Origin: JAYYPW01 sp036128855
GTDB lineage: Bacteria > Pseudomonadota > Gammaproteobacteria > Comchoanobacterales > Comchoanobacteraceae
NCBI GenBank assembly: GCA_036128855.1
Contig: JAYYPW010000008.1
Location: forward strand, 257,501-321,500
Reading direction: 5' to 3'
DNA length: 64,000 bases
Made by a program: the position numbers and the translations under genes. Under the pieces are notes generated by a model, which ran no database searches, was not told the origin of the DNA, and was given only the letters and a program-made list of their open reading frames with translations. Below, piece by piece: positions 44,395 to 53,741 of the stretch (its first letter is position 1; each line of letters begins with the position of its first letter).

Positions 44395-45690
44395 ATGCGC
44401 GTTCAATTAAGTGGTGATGCACTCGTCTTTTTAGTTGGGTGCTCAGGATCTGGTAAATCGACCTTTTGCGAGACTTATTTTCAGCCGTCTCAAGTTGTTT
44501 CCTCAGATCAATGTAGAAAGCTAGTCTCGGATAGAGAAGAAGAGCAGCAAGCGACACAAGATGCCTTTACCATTCTTTACCAAATAGTTGAGAAAAGAAT
44601 ACGGCGAGGTTTATTTACGGTAATAGATGCAACAAACTTAGAAAAATCGGTAATACAGAAAATCAAAAAGTATGCAGAGGTTTTTAAAAGGAGTTTACAT
44701 GCATTTGTTTTCTCACTGCCACTAGAGCAATGTTTGACGTGGAATAACAAAAGACCGAAGCGACAAGTTGTATCGGAGGTAATTTATCGTCAGCATAAAG
44801 CACAGCAAAACGCACTGGAATATATTATCGCAGAAGAGATTACGCACACAGTACTTACGAGCGTTGATGCGATAAATGCAATAGAAATTGAAGTCAAGGG
44901 TACACAAATCTACACCCAAGCAGAAAAGCACATTATCGATGACGGGCCCTTTGATATCATTGGAGATGTACATGGGTGTTTGGATGAGTTAAATGATCTA
45001 CTTAGTAAGCTAGGCTATGTAATAAATAGGCAAGATGGATGTGAACATATGCATCATCCGCAGCGAAGAAAAGTGATTTTTGTGGGAGATCTTGTGGATA
45101 GGGGGCCCAATTCGGTCGGGGTGATTAATTTAGTACGTCAAGCGGTAGCAGATGGTGTTGCTTATGCAATTTTAGGCAACCATGATGAAAAATTGAAAAA
45201 AAAGCTCAGAGGTAAAAAGGTAAAAGTGCGGCATGGGCTCGAGACCACGCTAGCTGAGTTAGAGCGAGTACCCGAGTCTGAAAGGCAGTCGATACTCAAT
45301 TTCTTAGTGGGCTTACCTTATTACAGTATTTTTGCAGGGGGGAAGTTGGTCGTTGCACATGCGGGGATACTAGAAAAAGACATCGGTGAAATATCGGATC
45401 GGATTAAGCGTTTTTGTTTATACGGTGATATAACCGGTAAAACCAACGAATTTGGTTTTCCGATAAGAGGGAATTGGGCCAAGACATACCAAGGGGAAGG
45501 CCTTATTGTGTATGGTCATACGCCAGTAAGGCAGGTACATTGGGAGAATAATAGTGTAAATATTGACACGGCCTGTGTTTTTGGAGGGGCACTTACAGCA
45601 TTGCAATACCCAGAAAAAAAGTGTGTGTCAGTCAATGCACATGCGAGCTATGCTGAAGATATACGTTCCAAATCCGCGGACCAGTCTTAA
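44395..45690 (+). CDS. Polynucleotide kinase-phosphatase (Pnkp-type RNA end healing) without ligase domain
   Basis: Residues 1-165 are a P-loop kinase (GCSGSGKST, K21, S22; SSDQCR; IDATN). Residues 185-415 are a calcineurin-type phosphatase: IGDVHGCLDEL (D191, H193), GDLVDRGPNS (D232), GNHDEKL, AHAG, VYGHTPV. Both domains match bacterial Pnkp (Clostridium thermocellum type), which heals broken RNA ends. The third Pnkp domain, the ligase, is absent: the protein ends at 431 residues. A partner Hen1 or ligase is not adjacent. AAAAGGA lies upstream of the ATG. RNA repair function is inferred from the domains. Confidence 0.8.
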   Translation: MRVQLSGDALVFLVGCSGSGKSTFCETYFQPSQVVSSDQCRKLVSDREEEQQATQDAFTILYQIVEKRIRRGLFTVIDATNLEKSVIQKIKKYAEVFKRSLHAFVFSLPLEQCLTWNNKRPKRQVVSEVIYRQHKAQQNALEYIIAEEITHTVLTSVDAINAIEIEVKGTQIYTQAEKHIIDDGPFDIIGDVHGCLDELNDLLSKLGYVINRQDGCEHMHHPQRRKVIFVGDLVDRGPNSVGVINLVRQAVADGVAYAILGNHDEKLKKKLRGKKVKVRHGLETTLAELERVPESERQSILNFLVGLPYYSIFAGGKLVVAHAGILEKDIGEISDRIKRFCLYGDITGKTNEFGFPIRGNWAKTYQGEGLIVYGHTPVRQVHWENNSVNIDTACVFGGALTALQYPEKKCVSVNAHASYAEDIRSKSADQS

Positions 45691-45719
45691 AGTCAAACCT
45701 ATCGGGTAAGGCTGACTTT
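45689..45719 (+). terminator. Putative terminator hairpin after the Pnkp-like gene
   Basis: AAAGTCA at 45689-45695 and TGACTTT at 45713-45719 pair, with an inner CCT/AGG extension; a T-rich tract follows. The stem starts in the stop codon. Confidence 0.4.
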
Positions 45720-45937
45720 TACATTTACCCGTTATAAAAACATCAGTTAACAAAGTAGAAAATGAATACTATTAGGTGATTGGCGCGAGTATGAGATTGC
45801 ATTTTGTGGTGCATACAAAGCAGACAGGGGCAAAGTGTAAAATAAAAAGGCTGAGCAAGCACAATGATAGTTATAGAAACGTTTGACTATGGGAAATCCG
45901 CGTAGTAAGTTAAGATAACATTAACAGGAATTATACC

Positions 45938-47869
45938 ATGTGGTTACCAATCATTATTTGTAGTTTATTTATGCAACCATTCGCACAAGAGCTTGAAGAA
46001 GTGGTAGTAACAGCAGAAAAAAGAGAGGAGTCTCCTCTAGATCTCCCTGTGTCAGTCTCATCTATAGATCTATCTACTATAGATCGAGTAGAAATTCTGC
46101 GAGGTCCCGCATCAGCAGTCTACGGCACGGATGCTGTAGCTGGAGTTAATAATATTAGTATAAGAGACATAAGAGGCATGTCTGGCTCTATTAACTCAGT
46201 AGAGTCAGGAACTACATTGGTACCTCCCACTCTTTTTGATCTCGTGAATAGACCCTGGTTAGAATCAAAATTTTTGGACGTAACGCGTATACAAGTTTTA
46301 AGAGGGCCTCAAGGAACACTCTACGGCAGGAATTCCAAAGGTGGAGTCATAAATCTGATCACAGAAAAGCCCTCTGATTCTGAATTATCAGCTAAGTATG
46401 ATTCTAATTTCGGAGCTTCGACACAGTCGGGTACATCTGGCCAAGGTTTGAGTTATAATACAACGCGTGAGTTTGATAGCAACAATACGAAAATCAGATT
46501 CGAGCTTTTAGATAGGAATTTTGGTAACTACAACGTACCAAATGGAACATTTGCTGATAATGACATCGAAGTTAGAAACTCAGGTTTTGATAATACAACA
46601 GTATCTTTTGGTACGAATGTAGATATAAATGGGAAAAGTACCCTAATGATGGGGCAAAAGACCGATTATAGTTATGGCTTTCCTAGTTTCGTGGAGGGTC
46701 ACGCAGAAGGATCTATAGAATCTTTATTGTTTCGGGGGGAGCTGGCAGCAGGAGAGTTACTTGATGCAATCAATGTTGATGCCTACAACAACAAGATAAC
46801 CAAAACCGAGCATTCTACTTCCACTGGATCTTTGACGAAGACATTATTTTTAACTGAGCAACGTGGGGTAGATATGTCCACAGGTTTTAGCAGTAATAAT
46901 GTAGACCAGACTATATATTTTCGTTTTGTATCAGGCAACCAATCTATCACCAGCCCCAATACAGACGATCCTATGTCACTGGTAAAACTAGATGCTAACT
47001 TGTTTGGTTATAGTGCTAGTAGAGAGATGAATAATCTTATTGTGAATGTTGCGATGAGTTATGGAAGCAACGATTATTCACCTGAGGGAACAGATGAAGT
47101 TGACTTTAACAGCACAAGCATCTCTACAAGCTTGAGCTACACTGTCTCTGATGAACTTTCTGCGACCCTAAGTCTTGCTTCTATCGAAAGAGCACCTTCT
47201 CCAGTAGAACTTTTTATGAACGGAGAAAATCATACGATTAATCGTATTATTGATGGTAATGCTAACCTTAAAAAAGAGAAAGACAAGCCGGCTATTCTAA
47301 CACTCCAGTACGATCAAGGCACTATATATGGCTACGCTGCATACTTTCAAAATGATGTAGATAACTGTATTTATTTACAAGATGAAAATGAGCATGAATT
47401 CTTATCCGTAACGGCAGCAGATGTCCTACAGAAAAATGCAACGTTCGAAGGCTATAAAGTGGAGCTAGGCCGAACCTTCAATGTTGCAGGCGGTGAACTA
47501 GGTGTAACACTTGGTCGAGATGCTATGACAGGTGAATTTACAGATGGAGCTAACGTTCCAAGGATAGTTCCTGCCAGGAATATATATAGTTTCACATATA
47601 GTGTTTTTGATATTAAATCAAATCTCACGCTCACCGATGTTGCAGCACAAAATGATGTTGCAACCAACGAAACAACCACAGCTGGCTTTAAAATGCTTGA
47701 TTTTAGTATTAGAAAGGACTTCAAATTAAGCAGGGGATCTGATCTCGATGTAACTGTTTTCGGACGCAATCTTCTAGACGAGGTAGCAAGAAATCATTCA
47801 TCGTTCGTCAAGAACGAAGTACCACTGCCAGGTAGAAACTTTGGGTTGAAATTAAGCTTCAGCTTCTAA
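45938..47869 (+). CDS. TonB-dependent outer-membrane receptor with rearranged plug
   Basis: After a short signal peptide (MWLPIIICSLFMQPFAQ) comes the TonB-box region LEEVVVTAEKREES. The plug has two copies of the RGP element: VEILRGPASAVYGTDAVAGV (51-70) and, later, IQVLRGPQGTLYGRNSKGGV (118-137) leading into INLITEKPSD. A normal plug has one. The rest is a beta-barrel with alternating strands, and the C-terminus FGLKLSFSF ends with the BAM-recognised Phe. At 643 residues it is somewhat short. The substrate (siderophore, haem, vitamin or glycan) is not evident. ExbBD/TonB are not nearby. Confidence 0.85.
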   Translation: MWLPIIICSLFMQPFAQELEEVVVTAEKREESPLDLPVSVSSIDLSTIDRVEILRGPASAVYGTDAVAGVNNISIRDIRGMSGSINSVESGTTLVPPTLFDLVNRPWLESKFLDVTRIQVLRGPQGTLYGRNSKGGVINLITEKPSDSELSAKYDSNFGASTQSGTSGQGLSYNTTREFDSNNTKIRFELLDRNFGNYNVPNGTFADNDIEVRNSGFDNTTVSFGTNVDINGKSTLMMGQKTDYSYGFPSFVEGHAEGSIESLLFRGELAAGELLDAINVDAYNNKITKTEHSTSTGSLTKTLFLTEQRGVDMSTGFSSNNVDQTIYFRFVSGNQSITSPNTDDPMSLVKLDANLFGYSASREMNNLIVNVAMSYGSNDYSPEGTDEVDFNSTSISTSLSYTVSDELSATLSLASIERAPSPVELFMNGENHTINRIIDGNANLKKEKDKPAILTLQYDQGTIYGYAAYFQNDVDNCIYLQDENEHEFLSVTAADVLQKNATFEGYKVELGRTFNVAGGELGVTLGRDAMTGEFTDGANVPRIVPARNIYSFTYSVFDIKSNLTLTDVAAQNDVATNETTTAGFKMLDFSIRKDFKLSRGSDLDVTVFGRNLLDEVARNHSSFVKNEVPLPGRNFGLKLSFSF

Positions 47870-47883
47870 TTTTAGGCTTTATT

Positions 47884-47915
47884 TACCTACAGCATCTACG
47901 TGGGTGCTGTAGGTA
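47884..47915. terminator. Stable hairpin after the TonB receptor gene
   Basis: TACCTACAGCA (47884-47894) pairs perfectly with TGCTGTAGGTA (47905-47915), 11 base pairs with a 10-base loop, 15 bases after the stop. No long T tract follows, so termination is presumed, not proved. Confidence 0.45.
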
Positions 47916-48098
47916 GTAAAGAGTTAACACGCATGATTGATTATCTTTTTACGGCAAAAAAGTGTTGTACTACTTATACAAGTTCTCCAATCAGCATGCA
48001 GTCAAAAGCATAAACTGAATGTGCAAACATAACAAAGAAACTAATACACCAATCAATAAGATTACTTTGAGATAAAGCCTGGGTAGAAAAACAGTATG

Positions 48099-48172
48099 CG
48101 CCCCGAGCAGGATTCGAACCTGCGACCTATCCCTTAGGAGGGGATCGCGCTATCCAGCTGTGCCATCGGGGC
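48099..48172 (-). tRNA. tRNA-Arg, anticodon CCU
   Basis: Read on the minus strand. The acceptor stem is GCCCCGA/TCGGGGC with discriminator G. The anticodon stem-loop is ATCCC-CTCCTAA-GGGAT with anticodon CCT (decoding AGG), and the T arm is GCAGG-TTCGAAT-CCTGC. Length is 74 bases. CCA is not encoded. The D stem has one A-C mismatch. An upstream promoter is visible. Confidence 0.96.
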
Positions 48173-48181
48173 ATAATGTCG

Positions 48182-48210
48182 ATATTAGCAAATTTTACTG
48201 CATTTGTCAG
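48182..48210 (-). promoter_or_regulatory. Promoter of tRNA-Arg
   Basis: On the minus strand CTGACA (48210-48205), a 17-base spacer and TAATAT (48187-48182), 9 bases before the tRNA 5' end. Confidence 0.6.
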
Positions 48211-48365
48211 TGCGTATGTGATTGTCACTTTTGAGTAATGGTGTCCGGTGTGAAAAATAAAAAAGGAAAGATATATAAACGTAAAAAAATCACCTAATTA
48301 TGATGAGAGTCTTGCAAATTTATAATTTTTTTGTAAGTATTAGCTGATGCTATCTACAGAGTGAC

Positions 48366-49154
48366 ATGAATTTATTAAATAACTTTAGTGCACTATTTTC
48401 CACAGATATAGAAAGTATTTTTGTGACTTTATGTGCTTGCACGTGTCTCTATTTACTTGTGCGTATGGCTTTTTTCTCATCAGAAAGTGACGTGAGTCAG
48501 TACAAGCTAAAAAGTAACGCAAAAGAAAAAGAAAACAAGCAACAACCTCTAAAAAACGAAGACGCCCATACTGAACGTGTCGCACCAAATGTGGTTGCGC
48601 GCAAGCAGCATGTGGAGACTAAATCAGTATCAAAAGAAAAGGTATCAGCTAACCCTCAGGCTCAAGAAGTTAAGCAAGAAACCCCAGATTATACAAAACA
48701 AGAAGACCACGCTAAGGAAAATACAGAGGATAAGCCTACTCAACCCATTGTACTTTTTATTAAAAGTAAAAATGAAGAAAAGATCCATGGCTACAAGCTC
48801 TGGAAAGCACTTGCAGACAACGACGTGCATCTTTCAGAGGAGAAACATTTTCAGAGGTTCGCCGATAAAAGTGGCAAAGGAGAAGTGTGGTTTTACGTGT
48901 GCTCTCTTGCTCAGCCAGGTACATTTGACGTTTCCGACCCTGGTCGGATAAGTTGTCCAGGACTAGCTTTAATACTAAACACAGGTAAAATTAGTCAAAT
49001 AATGCACGCTTTCGATAGTTTTGTCGAGTCTGCTTATCATCTGGCAAAAGATCTAGATGCCATCGTACTAGATAGCGATATGAAAGCAGTTAATCGCGTA
49101 CAGATTAATACCTGGCGCCAAGAGATCACTAAGCATGCAGCTGCTTTATTATAA
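48366..49154 (+). CDS. zipA: Cell division protein ZipA
   Basis: ZipA anchors FtsZ to the inner membrane. The 262-residue protein has one N-terminal membrane helix (about 16-37), a long charged Lys/Glu/Gln-rich linker (45-125) and the FtsZ-binding domain (about 128-262). The domain reads IVLFIKSKNEEKIHGYKLWKAL, then AQPGTFDVSDPGRISCPGLALIL, then AYHLAKDLDAIVLDSDM; these match the ZipA C-terminal domain strand by strand. ZipA occurs in gammaproteobacteria, which supports the assignment of the organism. ligA, its usual neighbour, is 6.5 kb downstream. The 3' end overlaps the IcmL-like gene by 20 bases. Confidence 0.85.
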   Translation: MNLLNNFSALFSTDIESIFVTLCACTCLYLLVRMAFFSSESDVSQYKLKSNAKEKENKQQPLKNEDAHTERVAPNVVARKQHVETKSVSKEKVSANPQAQEVKQETPDYTKQEDHAKENTEDKPTQPIVLFIKSKNEEKIHGYKLWKALADNDVHLSEEKHFQRFADKSGKGEVWFYVCSLAQPGTFDVSDPGRISCPGLALILNTGKISQIMHAFDSFVESAYHLAKDLDAIVLDSDMKAVNRVQINTWRQEITKHAAALL

Positions 49155-49917
49155 CAACCATAGCATTTTCAAACACTATATTGCACTTGTTGCATTATTG
49201 ATTTCTTCCTCTCTAAATGCATCTACATTTGGCCTACCACAAGCAGATGACATACCCAAGCAGCAAATGGTAATGGCAAGTAGCCGCACACAGAAAAAAG
49301 AAATACAACAACATACAGAAACCAACCCTATGCAGAAGGCAGAGCAGCCTAGCATCACAGTGAAGCAAGAGGATTTAGCGAAAGACCAAGTAGATACATT
49401 GAAAAGGCCGAACAATGCTTCAAGTGGGGCCAAAAAAAAACTTTCCCCGAAAGAAATCAAAAATATTACTACGCAAAGATCACTAAATAACTGGGTAGTT
49501 GAAACTGCGACGTCATTATTCTCGTATAGTCACAGACATCTTGACCGAGACAAAATGTACAATCAACAACGCTGCGATATAGAAACTTGGTCTCGTATTG
49601 AAAAAAGTTTATTCGCGACAGAATCGAGTTTACTATCTAGCGTTGCCCTCGATAAAATCGATAGTAAAGCCTTTTTAGTAGGACCCCCCGTATTTCTCCG
49701 TATAGAACCTAAGCAAGAGGGTAATCTAGTATGGATGAAAGTGCCAATCATGATCGTTTGGTACACACCTGATAAACCAGAAAAAGCTTTGCTTGATATT
49801 AGTTTAGCGGTTGGGAAAGATAATGAATCAAAAGAATTTTACTTAAGCGACTTTATTTACGACAGTATCACTCGTCCCAAAAAACCAGAAAAAGATATGT
49901 TGATGCTGACCGGCTAA
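49135..49917 (+). CDS. DotI/IcmL-like type IVB secretion protein
   Basis: The N-terminus has a signal-peptide-like hydrophobic segment (14-29), then a charged linker. Residues about 115-250 match the periplasmic DotI/IcmL domain: LNNWVVETATSLFSYSHRH, RIEKSLFATESSLLSSV, then FLRIEPKQEGNLVWMKVPIM and VWYTPDKPEKALLDISLAV. DotI/IcmL is an inner-membrane core protein of Dot/Icm systems. This copy stands alone, overlapping zipA by 20 bases, rather than in a dot/icm cluster. It may be a genuine core subunit or one of the extra IcmL-like proteins seen in Legionellales. Confidence in the family is fair; function is inferred. Confidence 0.65.
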   Translation: MQLLYYNNHSIFKHYIALVALLISSSLNASTFGLPQADDIPKQQMVMASSRTQKKEIQQHTETNPMQKAEQPSITVKQEDLAKDQVDTLKRPNNASSGAKKKLSPKEIKNITTQRSLNNWVVETATSLFSYSHRHLDRDKMYNQQRCDIETWSRIEKSLFATESSLLSSVALDKIDSKAFLVGPPVFLRIEPKQEGNLVWMKVPIMIVWYTPDKPEKALLDISLAVGKDNESKEFYLSDFIYDSITRPKKPEKDMLMLTG

Positions 49918-50052
49918 ATACGCCTCTATACATCGGATCATCAAAGCCGATTTGTTAGCATATGAAAAAATGGTTGACTCTACCATTTGGGTAGTTTTAA
50001 GATGATATCTTTACTGAAAGTATAACAAGCTCACTTTCTAACGGGGTTTTTA

Positions 50053-51066
50053 GTGCATATTGTTTGGGTCAAAGATGGTAGACAAGGCCATGAAAAGCAA
50101 ACACAAGCAGTACTTGCATCATTATCTACAACCGTGAAATGCAGTATAACGGAGTACCAAACACAGCAGTCAAGTTGGTGGGGTTATCTTGAGTTATTTT
50201 TATTCAATATCTTTGGTTTTTCCGGCTTCTCAACAACAAAAAGCGTAGCACAGCAATGTGAAAACCAAGACGTAGATATTATTATTGGTGCAGGGCAAGC
50301 TGCCTACCCAGTCATGTTACTAATCAAAAAAATGCTTACGGCAAATAATCTCAGATTAAATAAGAAAGACAAAAAACAAGCAGCCCTAGTAGCTATCTTA
50401 TCTCCTGAGTTTTATAAAAGCCAATTCGATATTATTTGTGTACCAGATCACCTTAAGCAAAAATACAGCAAAATCGAAAAATCATTGGTAAAAACAAACA
50501 TACTATATTTCCTAGGTGCACTTGCCAAGAGTACAAGCCAGCCAATATCTCAGAATATAGCAATGCTTACAATAGGAGGTCTTTGTAAACGATATAAGCT
50601 AGATGCTATGGTCTTAAAAGAGAAAATAAAAAATATATTAGAGCATTATCCTGAAAAGAAATGGTATTTGTTTACCTCAAAAAGAACCCCTGAAATTCTA
50701 GTAACAGCAGCTAAGGAAATGCAGAGTAAATATAAAAATATAATATTTTCTAATAATATGTACGATGAGATAATTCATGTTGCCGCAATGAAAATTGTGA
50801 CTGCAGATAGCGTGAGTATGATCTATGAGTGTTTATCTACACCTGGTGCAACATACTTACTAGATTTACCACACCGTCGATACGACACTATCATCGAGTC
50901 TACAAACGCATTAGTACAAACAAGAAAAATTGGATATATTGCTTACGATGAACTAGCAGGTAAGCTATGCTTTGAAGATCAAAAAAAACCAATTCAACCA
51001 CTCCAGCAAAGTGATGATATAGCAAAAGCGATTCTTGACACCATCTATGACTTTAAGGCGGTGTAG
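50053..51066 (+). CDS. ELM1/GtrOC1 family putative glycosyltransferase
   Basis: The 337-residue protein fits the mitochondrial fission ELM1-like family: VWVKDGRQGHEKQTQ at the N-terminus, DIIIGAGQAAYPVMLL, FDIICVPDH, MLTIGG, and the C-terminal ADSVSMIYECLSTPGATYLLDLP. The fold resembles GT-B glycosyltransferases. The start is a GTG at 50053. It is convergent with a GT4 glycosyltransferase, which suggests, without proving, a role in envelope glycan synthesis. Confidence 0.78.
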   Translation: MHIVWVKDGRQGHEKQTQAVLASLSTTVKCSITEYQTQQSSWWGYLELFLFNIFGFSGFSTTKSVAQQCENQDVDIIIGAGQAAYPVMLLIKKMLTANNLRLNKKDKKQAALVAILSPEFYKSQFDIICVPDHLKQKYSKIEKSLVKTNILYFLGALAKSTSQPISQNIAMLTIGGLCKRYKLDAMVLKEKIKNILEHYPEKKWYLFTSKRTPEILVTAAKEMQSKYKNIIFSNNMYDEIIHVAAMKIVTADSVSMIYECLSTPGATYLLDLPHRRYDTIIESTNALVQTRKIGYIAYDELAGKLCFEDQKKPIQPLQQSDDIAKAILDTIYDFKAV

Positions 51067-51188
51067 TAAGCTATGAGAAAAGACAAAAAAAGATTTTTCC
51101 TGCGTAAAATGATAGGGAAAGAAATGGAAGGTTATGGCGAAAAAAGTACTTTTTCAATTGTATAGATAAACATTAAATACGTTAATTA

Positions 51189-52253
51189 CTACTTATTTAT
51201 GAGTTTTGCATAAAGATGCATCGTTTCTGTGACCATCTTAGAGGATAAAAATGTGTGGTCAGCTGGTTTTATATCGGGGTTATCGAGTAAATATCGGGTA
51301 GTTTTGATTAAGCTTGGAATATCCTGCACAGCTACAAGCCCCTGGGGAAATAAAGAAGTTAGTATTTCCTTTGTGCCACCGTGGTTCCAGCCGATAAGTT
51401 GTGCGCCGCAACTGATCGCTTCAATGGTAGTACGGCCAAAAGGTTCTGGAGTTAGTGATAAATTATAAGCAATATCGGATAATTTATAAATATTGGCGAT
51501 GTCATTTCTGCCACCGGTAAAGGTAATCCTATCTTGTAGGCCATGACTATGAATTTTATTCTGAAGTTCTTTATGAAAGCGTTGTTTTGATTTCGCTATA
51601 GGCCCAACAATCAGGCCGTGAATAGAGTGGTCTTCTTTGAGGCCTTGTATCACATCAATAAAACATTCAGGACCTTTCCAACGCGAAAGACGTGCAGGGA
51701 GTAGAAGGATTTTTTTGTTTTTGGTTTGAGGGAATTCCTGATACCATGCATCTAGCCATGCCTGGGATAATGGGGTTTTATTAAAAATAAGAGGATCACA
51801 GCCGCGGTAGATAGTAGTGATATTGTCTGGATCAACGGTATAAGAGGACAAGATATACTCTTTTACCGCATTTGATACAGCGATCATATGATCAACACGG
51901 GCCATAGCCTGTGATAAAAAAGGATATTGATACATGCCATGAAAGGTGGACACTAAAATGGGCTTTTGTTTGATCAGACCATAAGCAAAATAGTTGGTCC
52001 AGGCTGGTTTCCGAGAGCGAATGTGAACGATGTCAGGTTTTTCATTTTCATAGATTTCGCGGAGTTTCCAAATAGAGAAGGGCGGTAAGCTATAATGTTT
52101 ACCACCATCTTTTTCAATAGTAGCAACATTACTGCCACCCGATGAGATCACAATCGATTCATGGCCATGGCTCACTAAAGCACGAGAAAGGTCAATAACA
52201 CCTCTTTCCACACCACCAATGTTTAACGCAGGTAGTAATTGAACAACTTTCAT
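51189..52253 (-). CDS. Glycosyltransferase family 4 protein
   Basis: From the ATG at 52253 (GAGAG upstream; an upstream frame start at 52337 is rejected) the protein has 354 residues. It opens MKVVQLLPALNIGGVERGVIDL, typical of GT4 enzymes. The C-terminal donor-binding domain has LLLPARLSRWKGPECFIDVI, FTGGRNDIANIYKLSDI and PEPFGRTTIEAISCGAQLIGW, including the conserved E-x7-E region. It probably adds a sugar to a lipid-linked or LPS core glycan. Confidence 0.9.
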   Translation of the reverse strand: MKVVQLLPALNIGGVERGVIDLSRALVSHGHESIVISSGGSNVATIEKDGGKHYSLPPFSIWKLREIYENEKPDIVHIRSRKPAWTNYFAYGLIKQKPILVSTFHGMYQYPFLSQAMARVDHMIAVSNAVKEYILSSYTVDPDNITTIYRGCDPLIFNKTPLSQAWLDAWYQEFPQTKNKKILLLPARLSRWKGPECFIDVIQGLKEDHSIHGLIVGPIAKSKQRFHKELQNKIHSHGLQDRITFTGGRNDIANIYKLSDIAYNLSLTPEPFGRTTIEAISCGAQLIGWNHGGTKEILTSLFPQGLVAVQDIPSLIKTTRYLLDNPDIKPADHTFLSSKMVTETMHLYAKLINK

Positions 52254-52554
52254 AAATAACTCTCGCGTACAATTATCATCAAACCTAACATAAACCAGTA
52301 AAGCAAACAACGGTTTAATTCCATAGCAAATCAACACCTACATAACTTTTTTAATTTGATCACACCAATAATTTATCTTATAAAGTACGTTTATCAATTT
52401 GCGCCTAAATCAATCTATCATGAGATGAAGCTATTTAGCTAAATAACAAAGCATGTTCAGCTAAAAAACTGAAACAATCAGTAGCATATATCCACTCTAA
52501 GTAGTATTCCAATAGGTTTATTGTTAGAATATATCAAATTAAGAAGGAAATAAC
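52254..52554. other. Divergent intergenic region of about 300 bases
   Basis: AT-rich; it holds the start regions of the divergent GT4 gene and the membrane-protein gene at 52555, whose ribosome binding site AAGGA lies 7 bases before its ATG. Nothing else is recognised. Confidence 0.4.
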
Positions 52555-53571
52555 ATGGCTAAGCCAGGCTCAAGTCACCTGTTAAATAGTATAGACAGAG
52601 CACTTTTGACAAAGACCTTACCACAGTTAGAAAAAGAGGCAAGGGACAGAAACACGCAATGGAAGATTAATAATCTAGCAAGTAAGGTTTTTCGATTAGG
52701 CAGAAGACAGGATGAGGCATTACGTGAAGACATAGACGTGGAGAAATACAATTTTCTTTATCAGAAAGGGCGAGAATTAGCACAGGATGAGCTCACTGCA
52801 GTCAATAAGGATTATGCTAATGCAGCACGCAGAGATCTAGATAGTTCAGAATTAAAAAAAGCATACGAAATACAAGAGAGTACAGAGGTATCCATAGAAC
52901 AAAATGATTTTGAATCTAGCTTAGCGGATAAAAAACAACAAACAATCTGGGGAAGAGTAAAGCAACTTTCAGTAAGTTGTGTAAAGACGATAAAATTGCT
53001 ACTGACTAATACATATGTAAAAAAAATTCCCTCATTCCTGAGTTATCTTGCAGTAATGGTTTTATCAGCGCTTTATTTCATAGCAGTTAGACGGGAGGGA
53101 GCAAAGCTTTTACAAACTTATACTACCATCAAGCCATGGGCAGTATATTTATCAACATTCGCTATGGGATATATCGTGGCAGTAATGACTTGGCGTGCGG
53201 GAAACTGGTTGCGAAGGTATATAGGACTACATCAAAACGATACCACTGAATCTAAGAAGACAAAAAAAAGCGAGAACAAGTCAGCATCTATCAATAATCC
53301 AGTCAAGCACTATCACGGTTATATAACCGATATTTTCTATAGTAAGAAAAAAATGAGAGTTTGCATTCCGTTTGGAAAGGAAAAAGTCACAAAGATACTT
53401 AGGTACGCTTATCCAGGTAAAAGAATGGACCAGTCAGGAGAGTATATTGACGCAAACTTTAAAGACTGTGCAACATCAGCAATAGTGAAATTTGAAGATA
53501 AGCAAAGACCAGTCAATATTGATGTCGACACCTCCAAGCGAGAGTATACGGTTTCACTCATGCTGCCGTAA
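52555..53571 (+). CDS. Orphan protein with paired membrane helices (1 of 3 in tandem)
   Basis: The 338-residue protein has a charged helical N-terminal domain (1-130), then a helical hairpin (about 160-178 and 194-213) ending in WRAGNWLRRYI. A basic C-terminal domain of 110 residues follows. No family is recognised. A good Shine-Dalgarno is present. The next two genes on the same strand share the layout of soluble part plus helix pair. A protein placed in a host membrane is one possibility; an ordinary inner-membrane protein is another. Confidence 0.55.
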   Translation: MAKPGSSHLLNSIDRALLTKTLPQLEKEARDRNTQWKINNLASKVFRLGRRQDEALREDIDVEKYNFLYQKGRELAQDELTAVNKDYANAARRDLDSSELKKAYEIQESTEVSIEQNDFESSLADKKQQTIWGRVKQLSVSCVKTIKLLLTNTYVKKIPSFLSYLAVMVLSALYFIAVRREGAKLLQTYTTIKPWAVYLSTFAMGYIVAVMTWRAGNWLRRYIGLHQNDTTESKKTKKSENKSASINNPVKHYHGYITDIFYSKKKMRVCIPFGKEKVTKILRYAYPGKRMDQSGEYIDANFKDCATSAIVKFEDKQRPVNIDVDTSKREYTVSLMLP

Positions 53572-53741
53572 CCATATTCTAGTTGACCACACTACAGCTT
53601 TAATATTTTGCTATGAAGAGATATCAGTCCCTCAGCTATGCATGCGGTATGCTTAGAGGAATGAACTATAAACTTATTCAATGTATTGCTAGTAGTCTTC
53701 TTGCTATGGTAGTATAACAAAAATTATAAAGTGTAAATGTC

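Noticed and set aside
51073..51165. 30-codon frame with a basic product after the ELM1-like gene
   Set aside because: No Shine-Dalgarno and low-complexity Lys-rich content typical of A-rich DNA.
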